The position numbers and the translations under genes were made by a program. 64,000 nucleotides of DNA from contig NC_087093.1 of the NCBI RefSeq assembly GCF_963855985.1, positions 6,145,501 to 6,209,500 on the forward strand, read 5' to 3'. Source of the stretch: Ostrinia nubilalis (Eukaryota; Arthropoda; Insecta; Lepidoptera; Crambidae). Every line of letters begins with the position of its first letter. Positions within the stretch are counted from its first letter, which is position 1. Below the pieces are notes generated by a model that was not told the DNA's origin, searched no databases, and was given only the letters and a program-made list of their open reading frames with translations. Below are positions 22,921 through 33,800 of this stretch, one piece after another.

Positions 22921-25905
22921 TTACCTAATTGGTTGAAGCAGGTTTTCCGTTTCAGCATACGTCAAGGATTGCAAGTAATTTGAGACCTTGTACTTACAAT
23001 GAAATTTGGGCAAGGAGTGGAGATCTAAATTATGGTGAAGAGCATTATACAAAAAAGGACCCAAGAAACAGTAGAAGCGATGAGAGAAGTAAGTTTTAAA
23101 AGAAGAAGAGGGAACTACCAGGTGATTACGTCGGACAACAGAGGGATCGAAATTTGCTAGATGGTGTTGTTTTAAGACAATATACAAGATGAAGAGTTGG
23201 CGGACGGTTAAAACTTGGCAGTATTGGAAGAGCTCATACGTAGGGAAAAGCAGCGGTTTGAAGGTGCAAATTTTAAGGATTGCCCTTTGAGCTCGTTCCA
23301 GCTTTATCAGGACAGTCCTGCAGGCACCTCCCCAAGAGGTTATGCAATAAATCAAAAGTGACTGGCAGAGGGCTACATAGACTGTCCTGACAAGGCTGGG
23401 GTCTGCTACGTGGCGAAGCCTACGAAAGACAAACATAAGCTTGCGGAGTCTCCCGGCTGTAGCTACGATATGGGATTTAAAAGTTAGTCTCGAATCTATA
23501 GTTATGCCTAGATATTTAATTTCATCAGTCGAAGACAGTGGTGAACAGTTACAAGGTAGGTCAGATAGAAGGGGGTGAGTATGGGCAATTAATCGAAGAC
23601 CACTAAGGGTATTTGTTGGGATTTTGTTAATAGAGAACGTCATATAATGGGTTTTTTTTACGTTGAGCGTTAGAAGGTTTTTTTGTAACCATAAGGAGAC
23701 CTGGTGAAATCCAGACTGTGCTCGCCGGAAAGTGTCACCCCATGAGTCGGCTGCAAATACGAGGGCTGTGTCATCGGCAAAGGAAATAATTTTACAGTTT
23801 GGGATGGGAAGGGAGCAGAGATCGTTGATGTACACCAGGAAAAGCGTGGGGCCGAGAATGCTTCCCTGGGGAACACCGTACTCTATAGGGACCTCAGAAC
23901 TCACATTTCCGTCTATTACGACCGACTGAGAGCGACCTGTAAAGTAACTGCGGAATAGAGAAAGCTGGTTGCCTCTAACACCTATCGCCTCCAATTTGGC
24001 CAGCAGGATGGGGATGGAAACCGTGTCAAAAGCCTTGGCCAGGTCTAGGAAGATCGAAAGACATTTCTTGCCCCTGTCCAGATTTCTAGAGACGTGGTCG
24101 GTAAGTTCATGAACCGCATCAGCTGTAGATTTACCCTGTCTAAAGCCGTGTTGACCAGGAGACAAGAAATCCCGCTCCTCAATGAATTTGATCAGTCTGT
24201 TGTTTATTAACCGCTCTAAGATTTTCGACAAGGCTGGCAGAACCGATATAGGACGGTAGTTATTGACACGGTTTCGATCCCCAGACTTGTAGATTGGGTG
24301 AACTAGTGCCTTTTTAAAAGCATCCGGAAAGCAACCTAAGGAAAGGCAGAGGTTGCAGATGTGTGCAATAGGAGGGACTAGCTGGTCTTTACAGCGCCTC
24401 AAGAGGGTGGTAGGGATATTATCCCAACCAACTGCGCACTCCTCCCTGAGGGATAATAGAAGGGTTTCAACCTCTGCGGTAGAGGCACTCAGGAGAACGA
24501 AAGATTGACAGGCAGAAGACGAAGAAGAAACAGGAGGTGTAGGAGAAGAGGAGGGAGGACCGGAATTATTTGAGAGAATTTCTTCGGCGAGGGACCTACC
24601 AATGCCTGCGAAGAAAGAGTTAACGTGCTCAACAGCTTGATTTGGAGTGGGCATACAAGAAAGGAGGTCGGTAGAACTTGAGTTTGTTTTTTTGATATTA
24701 GAAACTTCTTTGATGGCGTTCCATAGTCTTTTGTTATTAGAACCCGCCTTAACAATGAGATTCCTGTCATGTGCAATTTTGATTTTTTTAAGTAAAGAGT
24801 TACAAAAGTTACGGTAGCGAATATAGGTCTTACGAAGGATTTCATTGTTAGGCTCATTTCTGAGTCTTTTGTGCATGTTATCCCTGTTTTGGATACACCT
24901 CAATAGACCTGGGGTGATCCAGGGTTTAAGGATTCTACGACGTCGAGGGACAGTAAGAGCTCGAGTGTGCTGTGCAATAGCAATTTGAAGTTTGGATATT
25001 AGGAGATTAGTAGCAATATTAGGGTCAGAAAGCTGAAGAATGGGCGAAAAATCAATGTTTTTTATAGATTCACAAGTTTCAGGGTAATTAACTTTTTTAA
25101 TTTTGATGGTGCCAGGGTTTCCGATTTTGGACTGAATAGCGAGAAGGACTGCATCATGATCAGTTACAGTGGACTGGATAACCAAACACTGGGCAGGTGA
25201 CGAAGTTTTGAGAATGGCATGATCAAGACAGGCAGAACTGCGGGTCGGTAAGGTGTGACCTGGAAGGAGACCGTGAAAGGCAAGTGCGTTAAGGTAATCC
25301 TCAGAGTCTGGGTCTGACTTGGGTGATGAGATCAAGTTGATGTTAATATCGCCCATGACAATTATATTTTTATATGATTTAAGTGGCAGTAAAATCGGGT
25401 CTAGGGAAAGTATAAAATTTTGGGCGCTTCGGAATGCACACGGACGGTAGATAGCTAAAATCGCCGTTTCGTCGTTTATAGTAATTAAAAGACAGCTGGC
25501 ATCTGCTATGTTGGGCTCCGATATTGTGACTCGAGGTATTACATTATTGTAGTAGACAATAACACCATCGTTTTGGTTTACAGGGTTCGAAGAGGAGTAG
25601 AACGAGAAACCATCGAGGTTAGGAATAGGGGGATTACTTAAAAGCCAGCACTCAGTTAATATAATGAAATCCAAATCAATATCTAGGTTACTAAGTAATG
25701 TGTAAAAACTATTTATGTTGGCTGATATGCTACGTATGTTTTGGGATAGTATTTTGAGCGTCTTCTTATTTGATGAGTTTTTAGGGAAATAAGTGTGAAC
25801 TTGTGTGGAGTCGCAAGTTGAGGCAGTACAAACAGAAACACTATCAATGTTGTTAATTAAGTCATTTTGACCGTTGAATTTTAATGTTAAGAATAATAGG
25901 TGCAG
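22921..25905 (-). CDS. LINE ORF2: endonuclease/reverse transcriptase (Jockey/CR1 group)
   Basis: Open frame of about 994 codons encoding the non-LTR retrotransposon replication protein. In order: an apurinic-like endonuclease (LSQNIRSI near 25745, TECW with the catalytic Glu, GDININ, then TDHDAVL about 63 residues later), a linker with Ser/Pro-rich sequence, and a reverse transcriptase with NYRPISVLPALSK, FLDLAKAFDTV, GVPQGSILGP and FADDT (the last giving the catalytic Asp pair, with F in place of the commoner Y), followed by LGITIDSRL in the thumb. No internal stop or frameshift was seen. The frame is open up to TAA at 25906-25908 and contains no ATG before the endonuclease, so the true start is unclear; the 5' end of ORF2 may be damaged, or translation may reinitiate after ORF1. 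Domain order and motifs fit the Jockey/CR1 group; the exact clade needs a tree. Confidence 0.93.
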   Translation of the reverse strand: MHLLFLTLKFNGQNDLINNIDSVSVCTASTCDSTQVHTYFPKNSSNKKTLKILSQNIRSISANINSFYTLLSNLDIDLDFIILTECWLLSNPPIPNLDGFSFYSSSNPVNQNDGVIVYYNNVIPRVTISEPNIADASCLLITINDETAILAIYRPCAFRSAQNFILSLDPILLPLKSYKNIIVMGDININLISSPKSDPDSEDYLNALAFHGLLPGHTLPTRSSACLDHAILKTSSPAQCLVIQSTVTDHDAVLLAIQSKIGNPGTIKIKKVNYPETCESIKNIDFSPILQLSDPNIATNLLISKLQIAIAQHTRALTVPRRRRILKPWITPGLLRCIQNRDNMHKRLRNEPNNEILRKTYIRYRNFCNSLLKKIKIAHDRNLIVKAGSNNKRLWNAIKEVSNIKKTNSSSTDLLSCMPTPNQAVEHVNSFFAGIGRSLAEEILSNNSGPPSSSPTPPVSSSSSACQSFVLLSASTAEVETLLLSLREECAVGWDNIPTTLLRRCKDQLVPPIAHICNLCLSLGCFPDAFKKALVHPIYKSGDRNRVNNYRPISVLPALSKILERLINNRLIKFIEERDFLSPGQHGFRQGKSTADAVHELTDHVSRNLDRGKKCLSIFLDLAKAFDTVSIPILLAKLEAIGVRGNQLSLFRSYFTGRSQSVVIDGNVSSEVPIEYGVPQGSILGPTLFLVYINDLCSLPIPNCKIISFADDTALVFAADSWGDTFRRAQSGFHQVSLWLQKNLLTLNVKKTHYMTFSINKIPTNTLSGLRLIAHTHPLLSDLPCNCSPLSSTDEIKYLGITIDSRLTFKSHIVATAGRLRKLMFVFRRLRHVADPSLVRTVYVALCQSLLIYCITSWGGACRTVLIKLERAQRAILKICTFKPLLFPTYELFQYCQVLTVRQLFILYIVLKQHHLANFDPSVVRRNHLVVPSSSFKTYFSHRFYCFLGPFLYNALHHNLDLHSLPKFHCKYKVSNYLQSLTYAETENLLQPIR

Positions 25906-26355
25906 TTACGAGGATCGGGGCCACACGTTGTGGAGTCTTTAGTGTAATATTTATATAATAAAAATATGTATATAAGCTCAAATAGCAAAAAGTAATCGTT
26001 ACATCGCTTTGGTTATATATTGTTTTTTTGTTTTTAGATAAGTAATTAACGTGTGAGCTATTTATGATTGGTTCAGAACTGGTAAACAAATAAAGGTCGA
26101 TATTTTTTACTAGTGGAAGTAGTCGAGTGTATGAAAGAGGATGCGATATGCTAATCGAATAAGTAAGTAGTGTAGGGCAGCGGGTTAGAAAAATGAGTTG
26201 AGGTGAGTATTGTGAGTTGAGGATGAGAAGTGTGTTGTTGAGTATACAGGTTTTATTGAAACTTAATATTGTAAATATGAAACAAAATTTGTGATAATAA
26301 ACACAAATAATAGCGAGTAAGGCAGAAACAATTATAAAGTAGCAGACGTCTAAAG

Positions 26356-26688
26356 TTAGTTTTTTGACCTGAGTTCAGTTAATTGGGCTTCATTAGAGAG
26401 GACTATAAATTTGGCATTATCTTCTTTGCGCAGGAGGACTTTTCCATTTGCCGTCCAGCAGTGTTGGTAATTCTCCGCCTTGGCAAACTCACGGCCCAAG
26501 TAAAAAAGTCTGCGGGCATGGGCGGTAAGGTTTTCCGAAATGAAGATGTTTTGTAGCGGAAATTCGGGTCCTAGAACGGATGAGTTCAGCCTTTTTCCTG
26601 AGCCAGATCGGTTATAATGTCTGAAGGCTTTCAATAGTCGGTTTTTCAGGATGATATATCTAGTTATTATCTTTAAAAGTAGAAACAA
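26356..26688 (-). pseudogene. LINE ORF1, C-terminal part (FP-type domain)
   Basis: About 95 recognisable residues upstream of ORF2 on the same strand. NSSVLGPEFP, IFISENLTAHARRLFYLGRE and a later CWTANGKVLLRKEDN match the C-terminal domain shared by many insect LINE ORF1 proteins (named after the baculovirus FP protein). Normal ORF1 proteins also have an N-terminal zinc finger and coiled coil of some hundreds of residues. These are missing, so the LINE is 5'-truncated near 26690. The stop at 26356 is separated from ORF2 by about 450 bases full of stops. Confidence 0.7.
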
Positions 26689-27306
26689 TCAACTTTCTTT
26701 AACTTTATAAATAAGAAAAACTTACTTACTGTACATACATACATATGTGATGCAATAAATAAATGAATATGAAACAGATAATTACCATATTGAATACGTG
26801 GACTTACGACGTTGAATCTGGACATAAAACGCCATGTCTTTAGGCGTAAAAACCATTTTCAATTACGAGAGAGTTTTACGTCCTGGCTTAAAAAAATGTA
26901 TGGTTGATACATCTTAGCAAAAATACCAAAAACAAGCGTTCGGTTTTTACACTGTTTATAAGGTATTTATTTATCTTTTACGCTATAGTTTTTTGGGGCG
27001 TATAAACATTTTTTTAGCGAATTTCAATATTTCGAATATACAGCTCGATAGAGAAAAAAATTCTGATTAAAATGGTATATATAACTCGATTTGGCCAAAA
27101 TGGTTTATACGACAATTGAACCTGAAGGTGTCGAGATAGTATTATTAGTTCATTCTCAGTGTTATGATGAACAATTAAATTATTTGTCCATTACAATCGG
27201 GATTTCTGTTCTTCAAACTTAAATAATATCAGTTAAATTTTCTTTTCAGTTAATGTTATAAAAACAATTGAAGGTAACATAGTAATGTGACATGTCCTGA
27301 CCTCAC

Positions 27307-27486
27307 CTTGGCTCTGGGCGGCGCGTCGCACAGCTGCGTGGTAGCGGTGGACAGTCGGCGCAGGCGCCGCATCCCCGGCTCGGAGTTGGCGATGCCGTTG
27401 CGTTGTCGCTGCGACGCTAGCAACGCGCTGTACGTCCGTCCCACGCGGGGAGCGCTACTCCGTCCGCACCAGTTCGTTAGTGTCAT
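27307..27486 (-). CDS. Pyrokinin-type GPCR, cytoplasmic tail exon
   Basis: A 180-nt, phase 0/0 segment that extends the receptor from helix 8. Acceptor CTTGTCCCCAG ends at 27487, followed by 60 codons beginning MTLTNWCGRS and rich in Arg and Ser/Thr (GMRRLRRLSTATTQ), as expected of a GPCR C-tail with basophilic phosphorylation sites and a possible palmitoylated Cys (C351). Donor GTGAGG is at 27306-27301 after AAG. The segment is a sharp GC-rich island in AT-rich surroundings, and its acceptor is nearly the same as those of the TM6 and TM7 exons. Joining after FRNAFK agrees with the helix-8 boundary in this family. No stop was found before the donor, so another exon further down the minus strand is expected; reading through the donor would add 16 codons and a stop (TAA near 27256). 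The identification rests on position, phase and composition, so it is less certain than the TM exons. Confidence 0.82.
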
Positions 27487-27977
27487 CTGGGGACAAGATT
27501 TGGTAAGTTAGCAAAAATAATAAATAAAATAATAAATAAAATAAAATTATTTCCAGCTTCAGTATTCTACGCGAAACCACGAGTAATAAAATATATTAAG
27601 AGCTATAAAATGCCAAATTATCTTGATTGAACTATATGCACTACACTGTACTATACTCGGCGCAAATGGGCCACCGACCACAGCCATCATACGATCAGTC
27701 ATACGATCTGGGTGTCATGTCACATTTCCAATATAGGTACGGTCAATTTCAAGATGAACCATGTCCCCTTAACTAATAGACACCCAAGCATGTGACTGTG
27801 CTAACAATACTTTTCTCTTTTATCTCGTTATCTGTCACTTAACAGGTTAACACATTTATTTGCATGTCATGTTTTTATATAGGTTTTTTATCACACATTA
27901 GGACGTGTAACCTAAATAGAGCCTTAGAGGTAGAGGCTTTAGTTTTGAAAAAAAAACCTGTAAGCATAAATAATTCA

Positions 27978-28050
27978 TAACACAAGCATATTAATTGCTT
28001 ACTTTAGGGCTAGATGGCGCTGTATGAATTTGTCCAAGGATAAAATATAT
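27978..28050. repeat. Dispersed repeat with CTAGATGGCGCTGT core, copy 2
   Basis: Shares CATATTAATTGCTTACTTTAG-type flank and core with 16797-16880. Confidence 0.55.
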
Positions 28051-28267
28051 TTTATTATATTTGTTATTTATATTATTCATGCCTAGCGAAATAATAACAG
28101 CAGGTTAACGAGTAGGGGTGTGACTGGATAATTATGATTATTAATCACGTTATTAAGTGACGTGTAAAAGAGCTCTTTAAAAACCTGCTCAGCAATAATG
28201 AATTACACGTAACGCAAAATTTCATTCAATATTTAATTAACGGCTTTCTTTTAATCATTCACGTCTT

Positions 28268-28880
28268 AGGGAAGACCGTTTTTTCATGTCAACCTCTCTA
28301 TGAAATCGTCATTTGACTGTAATCGATGTCCATCAAGAGCTCAGAAATGTTCGTAAGATAGCTGTTAGCGAGTGGACAGTTCGTCTAAGATATAAGCAAT
28401 AGAATTTGACTCCAAAAAGGCCTGCCACAGGCTCGAAACTGACGGCAGGTCACCGATAAGCACCCTTTCAATTTGCTCGTACACATCTCGATTGGAAGGC
28501 GAGTAATGGAGGCGAGTTCTGTTCTCCGATGAATGCAAACTGTGTTTGCAGGGCAGCAGTCGAAGAGGTCGGGTTTATAGGCGGCCTGAGGAGCGATTTG
28601 TGCAGTGCTGGTTCGCTGAAACAGTGGCTTATGGGGGTGGCTTGCTCGACTTAACATCGAGAAGTGTACGAGCAAATTGAAAGCGTGCTTATCGGTGACC
28701 TGCCGTCAGTTTCGAGCCTGTGGCAGGCCTTTTTGGAGTTAAATTCTATTGCTTATGTCTTAGACAAACTGTCTACTCGCTAACAGCTATCCTACGAACA
28801 TTTCTGAGCTCTTACTGGACGTCGATTCCAGTCAAATGACGATTTCATAGAGAGGTTGACATGAAAAAACGGTCTTCCCT
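28268..28880. mobile_element. Fold-back made of two Tc1-like transposase fragments
   Basis: Arms 28268-28492 and 28656-28880 (about 225 bp each) are inverted copies of the same piece of Tc1-like transposase. The plus copy reads on past its arm into FARTHLDWK and, in another frame, RVYRRPEERFVQCWF, then GGG; the minus copy is continuous with the HTH part at 28886-29068. Stops and frameshifts are frequent. Confidence 0.75.
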
Positions 28881-28885
28881 CTGCG

Positions 28886-29068
28886 ATGTGCGCCGGCGCT
28901 GTTCAGAATTTAGTCTCGGGATAAAGCCACCAGTCTCCCGAAAGCGTCTTAAAACTTTCGAAACCCAGGACTGGCTTATGTGGCGCTGACGTGCGACAGC
29001 CCGCTGGCTGAGCCCTTCTTGCAATAGTGCAACGATTTGTGCTGCTTCTGAAGGTGTAGAATCCCAGG
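28886..29068 (-). pseudogene. Tc1-like transposase, N-terminal helix-turn-helix domain
   Basis: The minus frame reads PSEAAQIVALLQEGLSQRAV, then SKVLRRFRETGGF and SQRED, the paired-type HTH of insect Tc1 transposases. It runs on into the inverted arm, where stops appear. The larger minus ORF (29214-28903) lies in a different frame. Confidence 0.8.
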
Positions 29069-29878
29069 TAAAGTGTCAAAAGAAGCGGAGATGTGTATGA
29101 ATCAACGTGTGAAAGCAGAAATCCGAAAACGCGTGCTTTTATAGGCGGTAAATAGGCCGCAAATCGCGACGTATCAAACAGTTCATACATGTCTTTTTCG
29201 TTACTTCTCCACATCAGCCGGGATATCTTTTTAAATACTGGTGTGATTTAGATGAATTTGGTATCAATTTAAAGATAAAAGTTTAATCTTTAAAATGGTG
29301 CCACTTTTTTTGTTCCTAACAAATTCGTTAGTACACAAGATCGCGTGAAAACAACTTCATGTAAGTGATTCCATACTTTTGCTCGCGAGTGTAGATTTGA
29401 CAACATTGAAAAATTTTTACAAGTTACCTAATGCCAGTAAGGACATGCGTTTAGGATAATTATTAGTAATGTGAATTTAATAAATAAACGTTAGTTACTT
29501 AAAAAAAACAAGAATACAATGTCATGGTACTTAGGGGCATGTTGTTAAAAACTAGCAAAAATGACATTTGCTTTATGGTGAATCTACACAATGCAACATA
29601 GGTAATATGGTATAATAAGGCCTAACAATACATGTTAACATGTTATAAAAATCAAATAACATGTTACATAATTTGGGTGGCCTAATGGATTTTTTGTCAC
29701 ATGCCACATTGAGACCTTATCACTTATGTTTGATTTTATGAAAAATACAAAAAACACTTAAAGGTTATCGTGTGTTGGAGATGGAATCATAGACATCTTT
29801 TAATAATCGAAGATGATATTAAAAACCTGTCAAACAGTCACAAATGCCGAAATGACCGCATCTAATCCTCTCTACATA

Positions 29879-30262
29879 CAGGGTGTCCCAGAATGGGTGA
29901 ATCAAACTGTTAGGGGAGGTAGCTCTACTAATTTATACTATCCCTAAAAAATATTAAAAAAATAAAGCGCATAAGGACACAAAAAAAATGTTTTTTTTTA
30001 AGTGAAAATAAATCAGCTTTGCCTAAGTATCTGGCTATAATTGCTGCGTTTGGAGATTTTGTACTTTTGTCTTACTAATATTAATTGTACATGATCGCTT
30101 CGTTTATTAAACAAACTTTTGAAAAAAATTACTAGATTTCGAGTTTAGAGCACATAATTTTTAAAAAATCCGAACTCATTTTTTTTTCATATTTTTTAGG
30201 GATAGTTCATTAGTAGAGCTACCTCCCCTAGCAGTTTGATTCACCCATTCTGGGACACCCTG
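29879..30262. mobile_element. Tc1/mariner-type MITE, 384 bp
   Basis: Ends CAGGGTGTCCCAGAATGGGT and its complement, pairing for about 60 bases with a few mismatches, flanked by TA on both sides. Confidence 0.88.
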
Positions 30263-31975
30263 TATAATACCGGTTTTAACAATGCCTTATCAGTGTAATA
30301 AGCGAAAATCTTAAAAGCGTAAAGCGATCTACACACCGAATCCATCTCCTCACCAACACAAATCGTAACCTCAACTCGAAAAATAAATCGCGGGAGAAAT
30401 GTCTCAAAGTCAGTGAATAATTCTGCGAGTATTCGACATATCGAATGCCTCAAAACCAAAGATCTGTCACCAGCTTCACATTGTTTCAAACTTTGGCTGT
30501 CTAATAACAAGTTGTTTGACCCGCCGCATCAGACTGGGCTAATTAAGAAAACTTCAGCCTTATTAATTGCATTTAAGTAGACATTAGACCCCTGAGGACT
30601 GAATAACCCTTGATCCTCTTAGCCATCTAAGCAAGTAATCTCTTAAAAAGCGTAGTTCTAGTGTTTTATTTCAGTCTGCTTTCTATCAAAATTCAGGATT
30701 TAGTAAGCTTGATTTAATCTTTTCAACATAAATCAATGTTTCAAAAATCACAACATTTACCTAGCCCTAAATTTAAATAATAATTAAATAGTAGTGGATT
30801 CGTATCGGTAACCATGGAATCAGAAAGATGCAGAATTGCACCGGGGCAGCCGTAGCCGGTCCACCATACATTTTAGATCATTCAACGCCCTAGGGGATTG
30901 GTTTCATGAAGTTTTCAAAATGGATTACAGCACAAAACTGTAAAAAGTAAAATTGATTGACTGAAAAGCGATCGTTCTACTCTTTTCATCAAACTTCTGT
31001 AATTTCCCTACAAATATTTGAATTAATCTGAGAATTGATTGCTATTTTTAAATTACCTAGTAATATTTTTCGTCAGTCCATTAAAACTTATTATAACTTA
31101 CCGAATAGCCTGTTTACTGACTGAGAATTCAGAATCTTCAGGTGCGGGTATCTTGAAACTTTTCCAATAAACGTGAGAGAAATGAGTAAATCACAAAAAT
31201 AGGTGTTGTAATATTTCCTTGGTTTTGGAGGGGGGAATTCAAATCCAGTCTGGTCTGCCAGCAAAGCGAGGCGAGAGAGATGATACGGAATTTATCACGT
31301 CGTGTGACTCAGAACAGAGGCCTACGAGTAGGCACATTTACATAAAATATAGTTGGAATTTACGAGCGGGGTTAGACCGCAGGCGGGAATAGGCCGTGGG
31401 GGCAACTGCGCCGACACTCGTTCGCTGAACAACGGCCTCTGGACTAAGTAGCAATATCACAGGCCCATCTCAATTTCATATTACGAGGGTAGAGCAATTT
31501 GTCCCCTAATTCCCTTCTTTTGAATTTATCATCCAGTTTAGACATTGAAATTCCATTACCAACACGAATACCCTTAGCTACTACGCAGTAAATGTTGAAT
31601 AACTTAATTTCAAACGTCGTATCCATCTCATGTGTTGTCAGATGCTTCATTCACGCCTTTTAACCAACGCGATATGATACCACAGAACACAAGAATGCCA
31701 AGTTATTCTTCACCTTTAAGTGAAATACTATTCTGTCATTCAAAACAATTTAATATAAAAAACTTCCTCCCACATATCTCATTCCCACATTCCCAAAAGG
31801 GCGCGATTTTCCCAATAGACTTTTCGTGGCGATATAAGCCCAAGAAACACCTCGTTTATGGAGAAAACAGTTCACAAGTAATTTACATAAATATCTTGAA
31901 GACCCTCGCTTGACCTTAGGTCTAAATATATTGGTAATATAAATCTAGAAAGGGTGTCTAGGTCTATAGAGAATA
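30263..31975. other. Receptor intron sequence, unassigned
   Basis: Within intron 3 on the minus strand. A GC-rich patch (31240-31440) looks repeat-derived but matches nothing I know. Confidence 0.45.
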
Positions 31976-32572
31976 CAGGGTGTTTTCTGGTGTAGGAAAT
32001 TAATTTCACAGCGTATTCAGATTAATTTCTTTCCGAATGTTAAATTATTTTTTATGATTTCCTTTCCATATTCTCTTCACATCACAAATTGTGAAAAACA
32101 ATATTATTTCTTGAAGTAATCCTCTTAGCGATGTAAGTGATATTAACACCATGGAAACCATTTGTCGTACATTGAGAGGGAAAATATTGAGCAAATAATA
32201 CCGGTCGTCTTTCATTTCTGTAATAATACTGATAATATCAAGTTCGGGACGATTCGAGTTCACAATTTAAGGTTCAATACCAATGAAAGGAGAGCCGATT
32301 ACCACTGGGATGAGTGGAGACCACGATTCTTCAAGCATATTCTGTCTCCAGCTAGGTAGAGTGAAAACTTGTGAAAGGCTGCTAGTTACTTAGATAGATA
32401 ATTTATTTGCATACACTTATCACAAGGTAAATGCTAGAGCAAAAGCTCTTATGGCACGTATTTATTTATGTCCAGCAATGATGAAGATGACGATCCATGA
32501 AAAATATTTTTCTCTGTAGTCGATCATATTTTATTATGATTTAGTTTTTGACAACAAGTCCCTAACACCCTG
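31976..32572. mobile_element. Possible Tc1/mariner-type element, 597 bp
   Basis: Ends CAGGGTGTT and AACACCCTG with TA on both sides, but pairing stops after about 10 bases. No transposase was recognised inside. Confidence 0.5.
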
Positions 32573-32981
32573 TATAGTGTTGAGTTATAACAAATTTACA
32601 TACTTTTATTTGGGTTCCGTGATCTGGAATAATGATACAAAGATATTCAATCCACAAAGAGATTATCTGTACTATAAATAGTAGATTTGGTTGTCCTTTA
32701 GAGTTGGTTGTCCTAACGCCGTTACACATTGACTACTCTAATCTTTTTGAAACTTTTGTAGATAATATGCATCGATACTGTTGATGTGATATAGTATGAT
32801 CTTTGAATAAAACTTCTAATAAAAGTCAACTGGGGCCAGGGACTGAGCTCAATATTTTTACTTAGTAAAAGAACATTTTGATATCGAGTATCGGTATCCC
32901 TAGGTATACTGCAAATAGATTTCGATTTAAGTATGGTTGTTTGTAGGATACTAATAAATGTTTTCAGCAAAAAAAAAATCC

Positions 32982-33178
32982 TACACTGAAAAAAATGTTT
33001 GGTTACTGCTTACACAACAAAAGTGACCACCGAACTAAGTATTAACTATAACCAAACTAAGTCTAGCTCACTACAGAATTATTTGTTTAATTTACACAAC
33101 ATTTTGTTCCTCATAACCAAAGTGTTCGGTGGTCACTTTTGTTGTGTAAGCAGTAACCAATCATTTTTTTCAGTGTAT
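32982..33178. mobile_element. MITE with about 50-bp near-perfect TIRs
   Basis: TACACTGAAAAAAATG then GGTTACTGCTTACACAACAA, and the complement ending at 33178. The arms extend through GTGACCACCGAAC. Confidence 0.9.
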
Positions 33179-33599
33179 GACGCCTAAATTGTACTACCAA
33201 CAACTGTTAATTTGTGCTTTTGAATTTGATGTATGCTGTGGCAAAATTTAACTTGCACATAAACAGAGAGCGATACATAATTTCTCAAACTAAAATTAAC
33301 ACTTAAGTTAATATTCCATCAAGCTAGACAGTCAATTACAGCGTTCATTAGAGAGTGCCGCAGCCGCCCGTTAATTTTGGTCGCAATAGCACCCAGCCTT
33401 TACAAAATACACTCCGTAACAGATTGTACAGAATACAGTGTTTTAGTTTTTTTTTTTTTTAAATATTAGTTATTTTAATTGCACAAATTACGAATACTGC
33501 TGTTTACCTTTCGATTGAAGTTAAATACGTATTGTATATTTTTGTGTTGCGAGTAGGTTTACCACAATAATTCACTGGCGACTGGGTTTTTAACTACCA

Positions 33600-33800
33600 A
33601 CCCTCGGCAAGTCTAGAATCAGTAGTCCGGCACCAACACCTTTGGGCTGTTGTGGGTCCTATGACACTTTAACTTTCCCCCGGGACAAACTGGTAAAATT
33701 TGTCAGATTGGGTTTTTATTTGCGGTCAAGTTGTACCTCCTGACTTCACGGGAGTTGCTGTGGTGGGAACGAGAGGTGGGAATAGTCCCGTTTCAATTTT
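33600..33800 (+). repeat. Dispersed repeat B, plus copy
   Basis: Shares AACTTTCCCCCGGGACAAAC, GGTCAAG and GGTGGGAATAGTCCCGT with the inverted copy at 39465-39610, at roughly three-quarters identity by eye. Confidence 0.7.

Larger units (their letters stand above)
22509..26690 (-). mobile_element. Jockey/CR1-type LINE, 5'-truncated
   Basis: Covers the ORF1 remnant, ORF2, a 3' UTR with a GT-rich minisatellite (about 22741-22910) and a 3' end with polyadenylation signal AATAAA (complement of 22544-22549) followed by a T/A-rich tail. The 3' boundary near 22509 and the 5' boundary near 26690 are estimates; I could not confirm a target-site duplication. It lies inside another element whose inverted ends are at 21201 and 27129. 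Confidence 0.85.
21201..27129. mobile_element. TIR element split by the LINE
   Basis: A perfect 29-bp inverted repeat, starting ACCTTCAGGTTCAATTGTCG at 21201 and ending with its complement at 27129, encloses about 1.3 kb of non-coding DNA on the left, the LINE, and about 0.4 kb on the right. GGTTTATACGAC-like words recur internally (21437, 27101). Without the LINE the element would be about 1.7 kb, with no transposase seen. Flanks do not give a clear target-site duplication, so the superfamily is open. Confidence 0.75.

Noticed and set aside
22719..22958. Thr/Leu/His-rich ORF
   Set aside because: It is a translation of the GT-rich minisatellite in the LINE 3' UTR.
27287..27511. Plus-strand ORF over the receptor tail exon
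   Set aside because: Shadow frame of the GC-rich tail exon; it starts outside it and crosses the acceptor site.
31976..32572. Transposase gene in the 597-bp element
   Set aside because: The small minus ORF (32263-32045) has no transposase motif; only the short ends suggest an element.
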